A DNA stretch of 64,000 bases from assembly GCF_007273535.1 (NCBI RefSeq), contig NZ_RIBP01000004.1:1092001-1156000 (forward strand). The letters run 5' to 3'. This DNA is from Niallia circulans (GTDB lineage Bacteria; Bacillota; Bacilli; Bacillales; Cytobacillaceae). Below the pieces are notes generated by a model, which did not search any database, had not been told where the DNA came from, and saw nothing but the letters and a program-made list of their open reading frames with translations. The translations under genes were made by a program, and so were the position numbers. Position 1 is the stretch's first letter. Each line of letters begins with the position of its first letter. Below, one piece after another: positions 17,351-26,475 of this stretch.

Positions 17351-18256
17351 TTGATAATTCTGCGTTATTATATTGTAGATGATGACAAGGCGAGCAGAAC
17401 GATGTTAAAGAATATTATAGAGGAAGAAGACCTTGGCGTTGCTATTGGAGAGGCTGATAATGGAAAGGAATGCTTATCAGCGATAATGACAATGCACCCT
17501 GATGTTGTTTTAATAGATTTGCTTATGCCAGAAATGGACGGAATAGAAACGATAGATTTGTTAAAACGGGAAGGCTATGAAGGCCAATTTGTGATGATAT
17601 CGCAAATTGTGAACAAAGAGATGGTTGGAGAGGCATATAAAAAAGGAGTAGAGTTTTTTATCCATAAGCCAATCAATCGGATTGAAGTGCAAAGTATTCT
17701 AAAAAAAATAGTTGAACAGTGCAGACTGAAGGAATCGCTGCTGACAATTCAGGAGTCGCTTGCAAACATTGGACTTGCAAACAATACATTGCAAAAGCCG
17801 CAAAGTGTTAAGCAGATTGTGTTATCAACCCTTAACTATATGGGGATTATCGGCGAAGCAGGCAGTGATGATATTATTTCCATCATTGAATATTTAGTAA
17901 ACGAACGAGGTCATTCGCCGCAACTGCCACCTTTAAAGGAATTATATGAAAAGCTTGCTGGACGGAGCGGAGCGTCTTTAGCGGATGTCAAAAAAGAAAC
18001 AAAGGCAATTGAGCAGCGCATTCGCAGGACGATTCTGACTGCCATTAATAACCTCGCATCATTAGGTGCTATTGACTATACTAATCCAGAGTTTGAATAT
18101 TATGCTCCTCGCTACTTTGATTTTCAGGAAATAAGAACTCATATGATTCATATCCAAGAGGGCAGAGGAGACACGGCAAAGGTGAAAGTTAATATTAAAA
18201 AATTCCTTCAAGTACTCTATCTAGAAACTTTAGAAAAATATAATAAAACACACTAG
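17351..18256 (+). CDS. glnL: Response regulator GlnL (YcbB-like)
   Basis: This 301-aa protein has an N-terminal receiver domain (YYIVDDDKASR with acidic pocket; phospho-acceptor Asp in VVLIDLLMPEMDG; Lys in FFIHKPIN). A YcbB-type DNA-binding domain follows (about 150-300) with GIIGEAGSDDIISIIEYLVNERG and RRTILTAINNLASLGAIDYTNPEFEYYAPRYFDF, which marks GlnL rather than common regulators. The start is unusual: TTG at 17351 immediately follows the glnK stop, and CTG at 17360 is better spaced to AAGTGAG. Translation is evidently coupled to glnK. The probable target is the downstream symporter gene. Confidence 0.85.
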   Translation: MIILRYYIVDDDKASRTMLKNIIEEEDLGVAIGEADNGKECLSAIMTMHPDVVLIDLLMPEMDGIETIDLLKREGYEGQFVMISQIVNKEMVGEAYKKGVEFFIHKPINRIEVQSILKKIVEQCRLKESLLTIQESLANIGLANNTLQKPQSVKQIVLSTLNYMGIIGEAGSDDIISIIEYLVNERGHSPQLPPLKELYEKLAGRSGASLADVKKETKAIEQRIRRTILTAINNLASLGAIDYTNPEFEYYAPRYFDFQEIRTHMIHIQEGRGDTAKVKVNIKKFLQVLYLETLEKYNKTH

Positions 18257-18310
18257 AATAATTTAAAATTTTAAAAATTTAGACATATTAAAAAACAATT
18301 AAATTTAGGA

Positions 18311-18326
18311 TTTTGTCGGATTCTAT
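18311..18326 (+). promoter_or_regulatory. Possible GlnL target repeat
   Basis: TTTTGT-CGGA-TTCTAT resembles the direct repeat TTTTGT-N4-TTTTGT reported for B. subtilis GlnL, with a degenerate second half. It lies 70 nt before the symporter start. Confidence 0.3.
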
Positions 18327-18395
18327 AAGTAGCCTGTAAACTGTGTTATATCCTGACTGATGACGTTAAGGTTTAACACAAAAGAGGTGAAAATA

Positions 18396-19670
18396 ATGAA
18401 GAAAAAGTTTAAGTTTACTTTAGCCTACCAGATTCTTGTTGGTTTGGTGCTGGGGATCATTGTTGGAGCAGTATTTTACGGGAATCCTGGTGTAGAGAAA
18501 TATTTACAGCCAATCGGGACTGTCTTTCTTAACATGATCAAAATGATTGTTGTACCGATCATTATCTCTACATTAGTGATAGGGGTTGCCGGCACTGGTG
18601 ACCTGAAGAAGCTAGGAAAGCTTGGCGGAAAATCCTTACTGTACTTTGAAATTGTCACAACAATTGCCATTATCGTAGGTTTGCTGGCGGCAAATATCTT
18701 CCAACCAGGTAATGGTGTTGATATGTCTTCACTAGCAAAAGGTAATATCGACCAATATGTGGAGACAACGAAGGAAGTTGAAAGCCATGGAATGTTGGAT
18801 ATTCTTGTGAGCATCGTTCCAAGCAATATATTCCAAGCGATGGCAAATGCTGATATGCTTGCGGTTATCTTCTTCTCAGTCATTTTTGGCTTGGGTGTCG
18901 CTGCGATTGGTGATAAAGGAAAACCTGTGCTTGCCTTCTTTGAAGGTGTTGCAGACGCAATGTTCTGGGTAACAAATCTTATCATGAGATTTGCTCCATT
19001 TGGAGTATTTGCCCTTATTGGTGTTACTGTATCCAAATTCGGTATTCAGTCATTACTGCCACTCGGAAAACTAATGATTCTTGTTTATGCGACAATGATT
19101 TTCTTTATTCTAGTGGTGCTTGGCGGTATTGCAAAACTAGTTGGTATTAATATTTTCCACCTTATGAAAGTATTAAAGGAAGAAATGCTTCTGGCTTATA
19201 CTACATCAAGCTCAGAAAGTGTTTTGCCAAAAGTAATTGAAAAGATGGAAAAGTTTGGGTGTCCAAAAGATATTGTATCATTTGTCGTTCCAACAGGCTA
19301 TTCCTTTAATCTCGATGGGTCTACCTTGTATCAGGCACTGGCAGCTTTGTTTATTGCCCAAATGTACGGCATTGAGTTAAGTATTACAACACAGATAACG
19401 TTAGTGCTTGTGTTAATGGTTACTTCAAAAGGTATCGCAGGTGTACCAGGGGTATCATTTGTTGTTCTGCTTGCGACTTTAGGTACTGTCGGCATTCCTC
19501 TAGAAGGCTTGGCATTTATTGCCGGAATTGACAGACTGCTTGATATGGCTCGTACTGTTGTTAATGTTGTTGGTAACTCTTTGGCAGCAGTTGTTATGTC
19601 CAAGTGGGAAGGACGTTTTGATACAGCGAAAAAAGACAAGTATTATGCTACTTTTAAAAAGACTGCATAA
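18396..19670 (+). CDS. Dicarboxylate/amino-acid:cation symporter (GltT/GltP-like)
   Basis: This 424-aa DAACS-family transporter has eight predicted membrane helices and two re-entrant loops. The serine-rich motif TTSSSESVLPKVIEKM marks hairpin 1, FVVPTGYSFNLDGSTLYQ helix 7, and GVPGVSFVVLLATLGTVGIP the second hairpin. AGIDRLLDMARTVVNVVGNSLA in helix 8 carries the Arg/Asp residues that contact the acidic substrate in glutamate transporters. The start at 18396 follows AGAGGTG. It lies 140 nt after glnL with no terminator between, so glutamate/aspartate uptake under GlnKL control is likely but inferred. Confidence 0.87.
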   Translation: MKKKFKFTLAYQILVGLVLGIIVGAVFYGNPGVEKYLQPIGTVFLNMIKMIVVPIIISTLVIGVAGTGDLKKLGKLGGKSLLYFEIVTTIAIIVGLLAANIFQPGNGVDMSSLAKGNIDQYVETTKEVESHGMLDILVSIVPSNIFQAMANADMLAVIFFSVIFGLGVAAIGDKGKPVLAFFEGVADAMFWVTNLIMRFAPFGVFALIGVTVSKFGIQSLLPLGKLMILVYATMIFFILVVLGGIAKLVGINIFHLMKVLKEEMLLAYTTSSSESVLPKVIEKMEKFGCPKDIVSFVVPTGYSFNLDGSTLYQALAALFIAQMYGIELSITTQITLVLVLMVTSKGIAGVPGVSFVVLLATLGTVGIPLEGLAFIAGIDRLLDMARTVVNVVGNSLAAVVMSKWEGRFDTAKKDKYYATFKKTA

Positions 19671-19681
19671 GGATAATGTAG

Positions 19682-19721
19682 AAAAACTGGTCTCCTTTAT
19701 AAAAAGGAGGCCAGTTTTTTT
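19682..19721 (+). terminator. Terminator after the symporter gene
   Basis: A long stem AAAAACTGGTCTCCTTT / AAAGGAGGCCAGTTTTT with a 4-nt loop is followed by T residues. Confidence 0.9.
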
Positions 19722-19726
19722 ATACA

Positions 19727-20866
19727 TTATGCTTTTTCTGCGTTACCTGCAGCAGTCAAGCTTGTTTCCTTGTCTTCCCAAACCTCTTTTGCAATATCCG
19801 CGATAAATTTCAATTTTTCCCATTGTTGCTCTTCTGTCAGTTCATTGCCATGATGGGTTGAAGCGAAGCCGCACTGCGGGCTTAGGCAAAGCTGATCATG
19901 GGAAATGTATTGGGAGGCTTCCTTAATGCGTGCTTTAATAGCCTCTTTATCTTCCAATTCTCCTGTTTTAGATGTGACAAGACCAAGAACGACCTTTGCT
20001 CCATCGTTTGGAATGTGGCTTAAAGGCTGGAATGTACCTGAACGCTCGTCATCATATTCGAGGAAGAAGCCATCAACCTTTTCTTTTGCAAGTAATGTTG
20101 GTGCAATAATGTCATAGCTGCCAGAAAAAGCATGGTCTGAGCGGTAGTTACCACGGCATAAATGCGTTGTTACAGATAAATCCTCTGGTTTGCCTTCAAG
20201 TATCTCATTGATGACACGAAGGGCAAGCTCAATCAGGACTTCCCTTGAGTATTCACCGTCATTGAATGGAATATCTGGTGAGGACAGACCAGCAATATAG
20301 ACATCATCGAGCTGAAGATAACGAACACCAGCATTATAAAAGGCTTGGATGGCATCACGATATGTTTGGATAATATCCTTCGTGAATTCCTCAAGTTCTG
20401 GATATGTTTCTTTGTCACGAATACCGATATTAAATAGCTGATTAGGGCTAGGAATCGTTTGCTTCGCTACAGCACGGCCATCAACTAGCTTATTAAAAAG
20501 CACGAAATCTTTAATTTGCGGATGGTCAGGGTTGAAAGAAATTTTACCTTTGTTACGGACTGTGTAACGCTCTGTTTCCCCTTTGCTGAAAGGATAGCCT
20601 TTATCTGGTACGAAACCCTCTATCCCATTAAGCTGCTCTAGGAAATCAGTATGCCAAAATCTGCGGCGGAATTCTCCATCAGTTACTACATTTAAACCTG
20701 CCTCAATTTGCTTATTAATAATTCGCTCAATCTCTTTTGTTTCAATTTCGTACAAGGCATCAGCAGTGATTTTTCCTGCTTGAAAATCTGCTCTAGCTTG
20801 AAGTAGTGATTGCGGACGAAGTAAGCTTCCAACGTGATCTGCGCGGAATGGAATTTTATTTGACAT
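19727..20866 (-). CDS. yxjG: Cobalamin-independent methionine synthase-like protein (YxjG/YxjH type), copy 1
   Basis: This 379-aa protein resembles the C-terminal catalytic half of MetE. It opens FRADHVGSLLRP and contains LQLDDVYIAG, TTHLCRGNYRS (zinc-ligand His and Cys), VDGFFLEYDDERSG and LSPQCGFAST (final zinc Cys). It lacks the N-terminal half of MetE, as do Bacillus YxjG/YxjH, which salvage methionine using S-methyl donors. An S-box with terminator upstream gives SAM-dependent repression. A second copy with its own S-box lies at 41415-42539. The symbol is chosen by resemblance; YxjG and YxjH cannot be distinguished here. Confidence 0.85.
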   Translation of the reverse strand: MSNKIPFRADHVGSLLRPQSLLQARADFQAGKITADALYEIETKEIERIINKQIEAGLNVVTDGEFRRRFWHTDFLEQLNGIEGFVPDKGYPFSKGETERYTVRNKGKISFNPDHPQIKDFVLFNKLVDGRAVAKQTIPSPNQLFNIGIRDKETYPELEEFTKDIIQTYRDAIQAFYNAGVRYLQLDDVYIAGLSSPDIPFNDGEYSREVLIELALRVINEILEGKPEDLSVTTHLCRGNYRSDHAFSGSYDIIAPTLLAKEKVDGFFLEYDDERSGTFQPLSHIPNDGAKVVLGLVTSKTGELEDKEAIKARIKEASQYISHDQLCLSPQCGFASTHHGNELTEEQQWEKLKFIADIAKEVWEDKETSLTAAGNAEKA

Positions 20867-20959
20867 ATGAAAAACCCTCTCTCTTTATGATTAGTATTTT
20901 TAGTTAAATAAACATTAGTTTCGGTCTGGTAAAAACTATTTTTTAACTATGTATCCAGT

Positions 20960-20995
20960 AAAAAACCCCCTTCTTAATCATAAGAAGAGGGTTTA
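20960..20995 (-). terminator. Riboswitch-controlled terminator, S-box 1
   Basis: Read on the minus strand, the stem AAACCCTCTTCTTA / AAGAAGGGGGTTT is followed by T residues, directly 3' of the S-box aptamer. Confidence 0.85.
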
Positions 20996-21000
20996 ATGAA

Positions 21001-21117
21001 CGAGTTCGGGTCTCTTCTTATCTTCAAGCATTGCTTTCTGGAATTAGCACAGTGTTAAAGTAACCTGTTGCTGAGGCTTCGAAGGGCCAGTCCCTCCACC
21101 TCTCTAGATAAGATAAT
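21001..21117 (-). promoter_or_regulatory. SAM-I riboswitch (S-box) controlling the YxjG/H-like gene, copy 1
   Basis: On the minus strand the conserved S-box blocks appear in order: TTATCtAGAGaGGTGGAGGG, ACTGGCCC, CCTCaGCAACaGG, GTGCTAATTCCaGaAAGC and the closing GATAAGA. These form the P1-P4 core of the SAM-I aptamer. A terminator stem follows at 20960-20995, which predicts transcription stop when SAM is abundant. It controls the MetE-like gene at 19727-20866. Confidence 0.95.
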
Positions 21118-21120
21118 TTT

Positions 21121-21714
21121 GCTATTCACTTTAAGTAGATTAACCAATTGCTAATCTTGTATATTAATTTAAACGCTAAGGGTTTATTTGTCAACTGAAT
21201 TTTCAGAATTAATTTTAAAATAGTTTACAAAGCAAAAAAGGATGGGAAATTACTTCCTATGAATCAGTAATTGCAAAGAGCAAATGACTGCAGATGTTCC
21301 GCTGTTTTATATTCGATAAAAAATTTCCGGCTCAGATAAGTTGAGCGGGGTAGCTAGGAGCAATACTCTATCCAGGCAGAGTATAGAGTAGGAACAAATC
21401 TAACTGACTTTTACTCTGTGAATGCATATACAACACAGAAGAGACGAAAACAGCAGATGTGATAATGTGCAAAACAGCGCCAGTCAGTGCATTCAATAAT
21501 GACGCTCTTTGGTGAATTTTCATTCCATAAATGATATGTCAGGTATTATATCAGAAGCCATAAGGGCTATTGCATATTAGTCTCTCTACTCAATTTACTC
21601 AGGTGTTTAAGGTAGATTCAATCTGTGCATCTTTGGTTAATAGAAAATGTTGAAAATGCACATTTAAAGGGCGCTCTGTCACAGAATTTCCATTATATTC
21701 TCCGGAAATCGAGG
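21121..21714. other. 590-bp non-coding stretch with several small hairpins
   Basis: No convincing open frame is present on either strand. Small inverted repeats cluster at 21326-21450, for example CGGCTCA / TGAGCGG, ACTCTAT / ATAGAGT and TCTGTG / CACAGA. No riboswitch, T-box or tRNA pattern is recognised. Part of it must hold the S-box 1 promoter, reading left. The rest is unexplained. Confidence 0.4.
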
Positions 21715-21741
21715 TTGACAGATTAGGCTCCTTCCTATAAC
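21715..21741 (+). promoter_or_regulatory. Promoter of the L-box/lysine transporter transcript
   Basis: TTGACA (21715-21720) and TATAAC (21736-21741) are spaced 15 bp apart, about 40 nt before the L-box aptamer. The -35 is perfect and the spacing is short. Confidence 0.55.
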
Positions 21742-21764
21742 CTAAAAGGTATAAACTTAATATA

Positions 21765-22031
21765 TTAGACCTCACTTTTGTCAGTGAGGTAGAGGCGCGA
21801 TATTTAACAGTCTTTAAGCGGAGCTTGAGAAGGCAATGATGCTAAAGAGAAGGAAATATCGCCGAAGTGAGCAATTTATCTCAAAATTGCTTGCTGGGTC
21901 TGCAGTCAATAGCTGCAGGACTGTCTCAATAAACTCCCAGTTTATTGAGTTGTGCTATCTCAATTGGAAAAAAGAGAGGACTTTAGGGCAACTATATATT
22001 GCGACCTGAGTGTATCTCAGGTCGCTTTTTG
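21765..22031 (+). promoter_or_regulatory. Lysine riboswitch (L-box) with terminator
   Basis: The conserved L-box blocks occur in order: GAGGTAGAGGCGCGA near 21786, GGAAATATCGCCGAAG near 21851, TTGCTGGGTCTGCAG near 21890, AGGACTGTC near 21917, a hairpin CTCAATAAACT / AGTTTATTGAG, and the closing GTGCTATCTCA near 21952. The blocks match the arrangement of the B. subtilis lysC leader. An intrinsic terminator (stem GCGACCTGAG / CTCAGGTCGC, then TTTTT) at 22001-22030 completes a transcriptional OFF switch for the ABC transporter. Confidence 0.93.
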
Positions 22032-22068
22032 TTTAGAGGCCCAACATATCATGTGGAGGGAAAACAAA

Positions 22069-22902
22069 ATGAAGAAAAAAGCACCACTACTATTTTTATT
22101 ATTACTTTCAGCTATTATTCTCTTGGCTGGGTGCGGTACAAGCAATGGCTCCGGATCCGGGGATGATCAAGATACATTTAAAGTAGGACTTGAAGCGGGC
22201 TATGCTCCATTCAACTGGACACAAAATGATGATTCTAACGGAGCGGTTAAAATTGATGGCACTTCTGAATACGCAGGTGGCTATGACGTTGAGATTGCCA
22301 AAAAAATCGCTGATGGCTTAGGTAAAAAACTAGTAATTGTTAAAACAGAATGGGATGGACTTGTTCCAGCATTGACTTCAGGCAAAATTGACGCAATTAT
22401 TGCAGGTATGTCTCCTACTGAAGAACGTAAACAAACAATCGACTTTACAGATAACTACTACAAGTCCAACTTAGTAATGGTTGTTAAAAAAGGCGGTAAA
22501 TATGAAGGAGCAACATCTATTCAAGACTTTAAAGGAGCAAAAATAACAGCACAGCTAAATACATTCCATTACTCTGTTATCGACCAAATCAAAGGAGTTT
22601 CTAAACAGACAGCAATGGACAACTTCCCGGCAATGCGTGTTGCTCTTGAGTCTGGTGTTATTGATGGCTATGTTACAGAACGTCCAGAGGCAGTTAGTGC
22701 TTCAAATGCAAATGAAAACTTTGCAATGGTTGAGTTCAAGGATGGCTTTGAAACATCTGAGGATGATACAGCAATTGCTGTAGGATTGAAAAAAGACAGT
22801 GATCTTAAAGATAAAATAAATGAAGTACTGAAAGGTATCTCAGAAGAAGACCGTACGAAAATCATGGATGATGCAATTGTAAACCAACCTGCAGCAAAAT
22901 AA
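22069..22902 (+). CDS. Amino-acid ABC transporter substrate-binding lipoprotein, predicted lysine-specific
   Basis: This 277-aa secreted lipoprotein has a signal peptide with lipobox LAGC (Cys at about 24) and a Gly/Ser-rich linker. A type II periplasmic-binding fold follows (SBP_bac_3): KVGLEAGYAPFNW, then GYDVEIAKKIADGLGKKL, WDGLVPALTSGKIDAIIAGMSPTEERKQTIDFTDNYY and a second lobe with GVIDGYVTERPEA. GGAGGG precedes the ATG at 22069; the longer frame upstream reads through the riboswitch terminator and is rejected. The L-box in its leader strongly suggests lysine as ligand. Confidence 0.88.
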   Translation: MKKKAPLLFLLLLSAIILLAGCGTSNGSGSGDDQDTFKVGLEAGYAPFNWTQNDDSNGAVKIDGTSEYAGGYDVEIAKKIADGLGKKLVIVKTEWDGLVPALTSGKIDAIIAGMSPTEERKQTIDFTDNYYKSNLVMVVKKGGKYEGATSIQDFKGAKITAQLNTFHYSVIDQIKGVSKQTAMDNFPAMRVALESGVIDGYVTERPEAVSASNANENFAMVEFKDGFETSEDDTAIAVGLKKDSDLKDKINEVLKGISEEDRTKIMDDAIVNQPAAK

Positions 22903-22911
22903 TGATTACAA

Positions 22912-22946
22912 TAAAACCGGCTGTCTTTTTGTGCAGTCGGTTTTAT
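22912..22946 (+). terminator. Intercistronic hairpin after the binding-protein gene
   Basis: TAAAACCGGCTG pairs with CAGTCGGTTTTA around a CT-rich loop. There is no T tract before the next gene 20 nt away. It probably stabilises the binding-protein mRNA or partly terminates. Confidence 0.6.
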
Positions 22947-22967
22947 GATGAGTAAAGGAGGAGAACG

Positions 22968-23714
22968 ATGAGTTTTGAATGGATCGTAAAAATTATTACC
23001 GAAAACTGGCCGATGTTCCTGCGCGGTGCAGGCATGACGCTCACTATCGCATTAATCGGTACAATAATCGGAGCAGCAATCGGTTTGATCGCTGGAATTG
23101 TCCGCACAATACCTGTGCCGGAGCGCGGATTTAAGAAATTTATTCTTAAAGTGATTAATATCATACTTTCTATATATATTGAGTTTTTCCGAGGAACGCC
23201 AATGATTGTACAGGCAATGGTCATTTATTACGGCTCAGCAATGGCATTTAATATAGATATGAATGTAATGCTTGCAGCAGTGATTGTTGTGTCAATCAAT
23301 ACTGGGGCATACATGGCGGAAATTGTTCGCGGTGGAATTGTCTCTGTAGAAAAAGGGCAGTTTGAGGCAGCACAAGCAATTGGTATGAATCATTTCCAAA
23401 CAATGATGAATGTTGTTTTGCCGCAAGTTATTCGCAATATTATGCCGGCAACAGGCAACCAGTTTGTTATTAATATTAAAGATACCTCTGTATTGAACGT
23501 TATTTCTGTTTCTGAATTGTATTTCATGACGAAATCAGTAGCAGGCAATAACTTCAGATATTTTGAGTCGTTCTTTGTAGCGTGTGTTATCTACTTTGTT
23601 ATGACATTTATCGTTACAAGAGTACTGCTTTATATTGAAAGAAAATTAGAAGGACCAGATAACTATAAAATGCTTGGCGAGGAATTGGATGCACAGCCAG
23701 GGATGAAGCAATAA
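22968..23714 (+). CDS. Amino-acid ABC transporter permease, predicted lysine
   Basis: This 248-aa HisM/GlnP-type permease has about five membrane helices. Family blocks are [29 protein letters not shown] (residues 10-38), [18 protein letters not shown], and the coupling loop [38 protein letters not shown]. It is the middle gene of the SBP-permease-ATPase operon under the L-box. Only one permease gene is present, so the complex is presumably a homodimer of this subunit. Confidence 0.9.
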   Translation: MSFEWIVKIITENWPMFLRGAGMTLTIALIGTIIGAAIGLIAGIVRTIPVPERGFKKFILKVINIILSIYIEFFRGTPMIVQAMVIYYGSAMAFNIDMNVMLAAVIVVSINTGAYMAEIVRGGIVSVEKGQFEAAQAIGMNHFQTMMNVVLPQVIRNIMPATGNQFVINIKDTSVLNVISVSELYFMTKSVAGNNFRYFESFFVACVIYFVMTFIVTRVLLYIERKLEGPDNYKMLGEELDAQPGMKQ

Positions 23715-23731
23715 AAGAAGGAGGAGATACT

Positions 23732-24466
23732 ATGGAAAAAGTCATAGAGATTCAGCATTTAAGCAAAGCCTTTGGAAGCCATGAAGTGCTTAAAGACATT
23801 GACTTCTCAGTTAAAAAAGGAGAAGTTGTCAGCATTATCGGCTCTTCAGGTTCCGGAAAATCGACCCTTCTTCGTTGTGTCAATCTTTTGGAAAAGCCAA
23901 GCGGCGGGCAAATAATCTACAAGGGGGAGAACATTCTTGATGATAAGCATGATATTTCAGCTTATCGCAGAAGGTTAGGAATGGTATTCCAGCAATTCAA
24001 CCTCTTTAATAATCATAATGTTTTAAGCAACTGCGTAGTAGGACAAGTCAAGGTGTTGAAGCGTTCAAAAGCGGAAGCGGAAAAAATAGCGCTAAAATAC
24101 TTAAAAGTAGTAGGGATGGATCGTTACGTAAATGCGAAGCCAAAACAGCTGTCAGGCGGTCAAAAACAACGTGTTGCTATCGCAAGAGCGCTGTCAATGG
24201 AGCCAGATGTTATGCTGTTTGATGAACCGACATCAGCACTTGATCCAGAAATGGTTGGCGAGGTATTGAAAGTAATGAAGGAGCTTGCTGAATCAGGACT
24301 TACAATGCTGATTGTTACTCATGAGATGGAATTTGCTAGAGAGGTTTCAGATAGAATAGTATTTATGGACAAGGGAGTTATTGCAGAGGAAGGCACTCCT
24401 GAGCAAATCTTCTTAAACCCAACTCAAGAGCGTACAAAGGAATTCTTGAAGCGCACATTAAAATAA
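23732..24466 (+). CDS. Amino-acid ABC transporter ATP-binding protein, predicted lysine
   Basis: This 244-aa polar amino-acid ATPase (GlnQ-like) has Walker [14 protein letters not shown] (residues 34-46), Q-loop MVFQQFNLF, signature [15 protein letters not shown], Walker [15 protein letters not shown] and switch His in VTHEMEFA. It starts 17 nt after the permease stop with AGGAGGAG and ends the operon at a strong terminator. Confidence 0.93.
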   Translation: MEKVIEIQHLSKAFGSHEVLKDIDFSVKKGEVVSIIGSSGSGKSTLLRCVNLLEKPSGGQIIYKGENILDDKHDISAYRRRLGMVFQQFNLFNNHNVLSNCVVGQVKVLKRSKAEAEKIALKYLKVVGMDRYVNAKPKQLSGGQKQRVAIARALSMEPDVMLFDEPTSALDPEMVGEVLKVMKELAESGLTMLIVTHEMEFAREVSDRIVFMDKGVIAEEGTPEQIFLNPTQERTKEFLKRTLK

Positions 24467-24482
24467 GCATAATATTTTCATT

Positions 24483-24517
24483 GCACCTCCAAATGTTATC
24501 ATTTGGAGGTGTTTTTT
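24483..24517 (+). terminator. Terminator of the lysine transporter operon
   Basis: The perfect stem CACCTCCAAATG / CATTTGGAGGTG with a short loop is followed by seven T. Confidence 0.92.
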
Positions 24518-26235
24518 TAATCCTCTAATGTAGATAAATCGCCAGTAGGAAGACCAAGCTCCCATGCTTTTAAGACACGGCGCATAATTTTGCCACTTCG
24601 TGTTTTAGGTATTTTTTGACAGAATTCAATTTCTCTTGGGGCAGAATGTGCTGCTAAGCCAGTTTTGACAAACTGCCGAATCTCCTCCTTCAGCTGATCG
24701 GATTCTGTATAGCCATCATTAAGAGCTACAAACGCCTTAATAATCTCTCCTCTAATATGATCAGGTTTGCCGATAACACCTGCTTCTGCAACAGCCGGAT
24801 GTTCAATCAGTTTGCTTTCGACTTCGAAAGGTCCGACCCTTTCCCCAGCGGTCATGATAACATCGTCAACACGGCCTTGAAACCAGAAATACCCTTCCTC
24901 GTCCATATAAGCACTGTCGCCTGAAACATACCAATCATTGAAAGGAAAATAGCTGTCATACTTTTCTTGGTTGTTCCAGATAGTATGCATTAAGGATGGC
25001 CAGCCTCTTTTTATGGCCAAATTGCCCATCTGGTTCGGCGGAAGGATATTTCCCTCATCATCAAGGATGGCTGCCTCAACACCTGGCAGTGGTTTGCCCA
25101 TTGAACCAAGCCTTAACTCCATGCATGGATAATTGCAGATAAGCTGTGCGCCAGTTTCCGTCATCCACCACGTATCATGAATTCTTTTCTTGAAGGAATC
25201 CTGCCCCCAACGAATAACCTCTGGATTCAGCGGTTCGCCCACACTTAATACATGTCGTAAAGAGGTGAGGTTATGGCGTTTTAGGGCAGGTTCACCTGCG
25301 GCCATAAGCATTCTGAAGGAAGTAGGTGCACTGTACCAAACAGTTACGCCGAAAGACTCAATTGTCTTGTACCAGCCTTCAGGACTAAACCTTCCCCCAG
25401 CTACAATATTTGTTGTACCAGTCAGCCAAGGTCCAAAGATACCATATGAAGTGCCTGTTACCCAGCCGGGGTCAGCTGTGCACCAGTAAATATCATCTTC
25501 CTGCAAATCTAGCACCCATTTCGCTGACTGATAATGCTGAATCATGGCATTATGAGCATGCAGAACTCCTTTAGGCTTTCCTGTTGAACCAGAAGTATAG
25601 TGAAGAATCAAACCATCTGTTCTTTCTACCCACTCAATATCAAGCTGTGCAGAGGCATCCTGAAAATGCTTTTGAAAGTCAACATACTGACCTTGTTCCT
25701 CAATATTCTCACCAATAAGGAAGATTGTCTCAAGTGCAGGAAGATCTTGAACAGGCACTCTTTCCAATAATTCTGGTGTTGTAATGAGAACTTTAGCGGA
25801 GCTGTCGTAAAGACGGTCTCTGACTGCATCCTCCATAAATGCTTCGAATAAGGGCCCGACAATTGCACCGATTTTAATCGCACCTAATAAAGCGAAATAG
25901 AGCTCAGGTGAGCGGGGCATAAATATGAATACTCGGTCTCCTTTTTTAACACCAGCTTTAGCTCTCAAGACATTGCCAGCCTTATTTGTCATTTGTTTTA
26001 AATCGTTAAAGGTATAGGTTTCATTTCTTGTACTGCTGAGATAACATAGGGCTGCTTTATCCTTTCTTGAACCTTCTGCGTGTCGGTCGACCGCTTCATA
26101 AGCCAAGTTGACTTTTCCTGTTGTATGCCATGAAAAATGCTTCTCTGCTTGCTGCCATTGAAATCTTTCATACATCTCTTCATAGTTTTGAAGATTATAA
26201 TTGCCTTTAACAGGTGGAAACGCTTCCAATTTCAT
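24517..26235 (-). CDS. acsA: Acetyl-CoA synthetase AcsA
   Basis: This 572-aa AMP-forming acyl-CoA ligase has exactly the length of B. subtilis AcsA and is recognisably collinear. Adenylation motifs are ILHYTSGSTGKPKGVLHAH (phosphate loop), WWMTETGAQLICNYPCM, YVSGDSAYMDEEGYFWFQGRVDD and the C-terminal KTRSGKIMRRVLK with the catalytic and acylation-prone Lys. It activates acetate to acetyl-CoA. The ATG at 26235 is preferred because the ATG four codons upstream overlaps AGGAAGG. A cre-like element lies upstream. The acuABC genes found next to acsA in B. subtilis are absent here. Confidence 0.93.
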   Translation of the reverse strand: MKLEAFPPVKGNYNLQNYEEMYERFQWQQAEKHFSWHTTGKVNLAYEAVDRHAEGSRKDKAALCYLSSTRNETYTFNDLKQMTNKAGNVLRAKAGVKKGDRVFIFMPRSPELYFALLGAIKIGAIVGPLFEAFMEDAVRDRLYDSSAKVLITTPELLERVPVQDLPALETIFLIGENIEEQGQYVDFQKHFQDASAQLDIEWVERTDGLILHYTSGSTGKPKGVLHAHNAMIQHYQSAKWVLDLQEDDIYWCTADPGWVTGTSYGIFGPWLTGTTNIVAGGRFSPEGWYKTIESFGVTVWYSAPTSFRMLMAAGEPALKRHNLTSLRHVLSVGEPLNPEVIRWGQDSFKKRIHDTWWMTETGAQLICNYPCMELRLGSMGKPLPGVEAAILDDEGNILPPNQMGNLAIKRGWPSLMHTIWNNQEKYDSYFPFNDWYVSGDSAYMDEEGYFWFQGRVDDVIMTAGERVGPFEVESKLIEHPAVAEAGVIGKPDHIRGEIIKAFVALNDGYTESDQLKEEIRQFVKTGLAAHSAPREIEFCQKIPKTRSGKIMRRVLKAWELGLPTGDLSTLED

Positions 26236-26310
26236 CGGATAAATCATCCTTCCTCACATAGTTTGGCTGAATCTCTAACTGACAAAAAACCATATACACA
26301 ATTCTAATGG

Positions 26311-26324
26311 TGAAAACGCTTTAT
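26311..26324. promoter_or_regulatory. cre-like element upstream of acsA
   Basis: TGAAAACGCTTTAT matches the cre consensus except for its last two bases. It lies 76 bp upstream of acsA, which in B. subtilis is repressed by CcpA. It also lies upstream of the divergent DUF3231 gene. Confidence 0.4.
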
Positions 26325-26475
26325 TATGACTATTTTACATAAAATAACGAAAACGAAACAAAAGTCAAATTAACTAGTTTGGGTATTTTTTTTACTTAAA
26401 AGTAAACAATGATAGTAAACACAATAAAACAGTTAGGATAACACCAGCGACTGAAACCTAAAACTGGAGGTATAC

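Noticed and set aside
21952..22068. N-terminal extension of the lysine-binding protein
   Set aside because: It would read through the riboswitch terminator and lose the signal peptide; the ATG at 22069 has GGAGGG and a lipobox follows.
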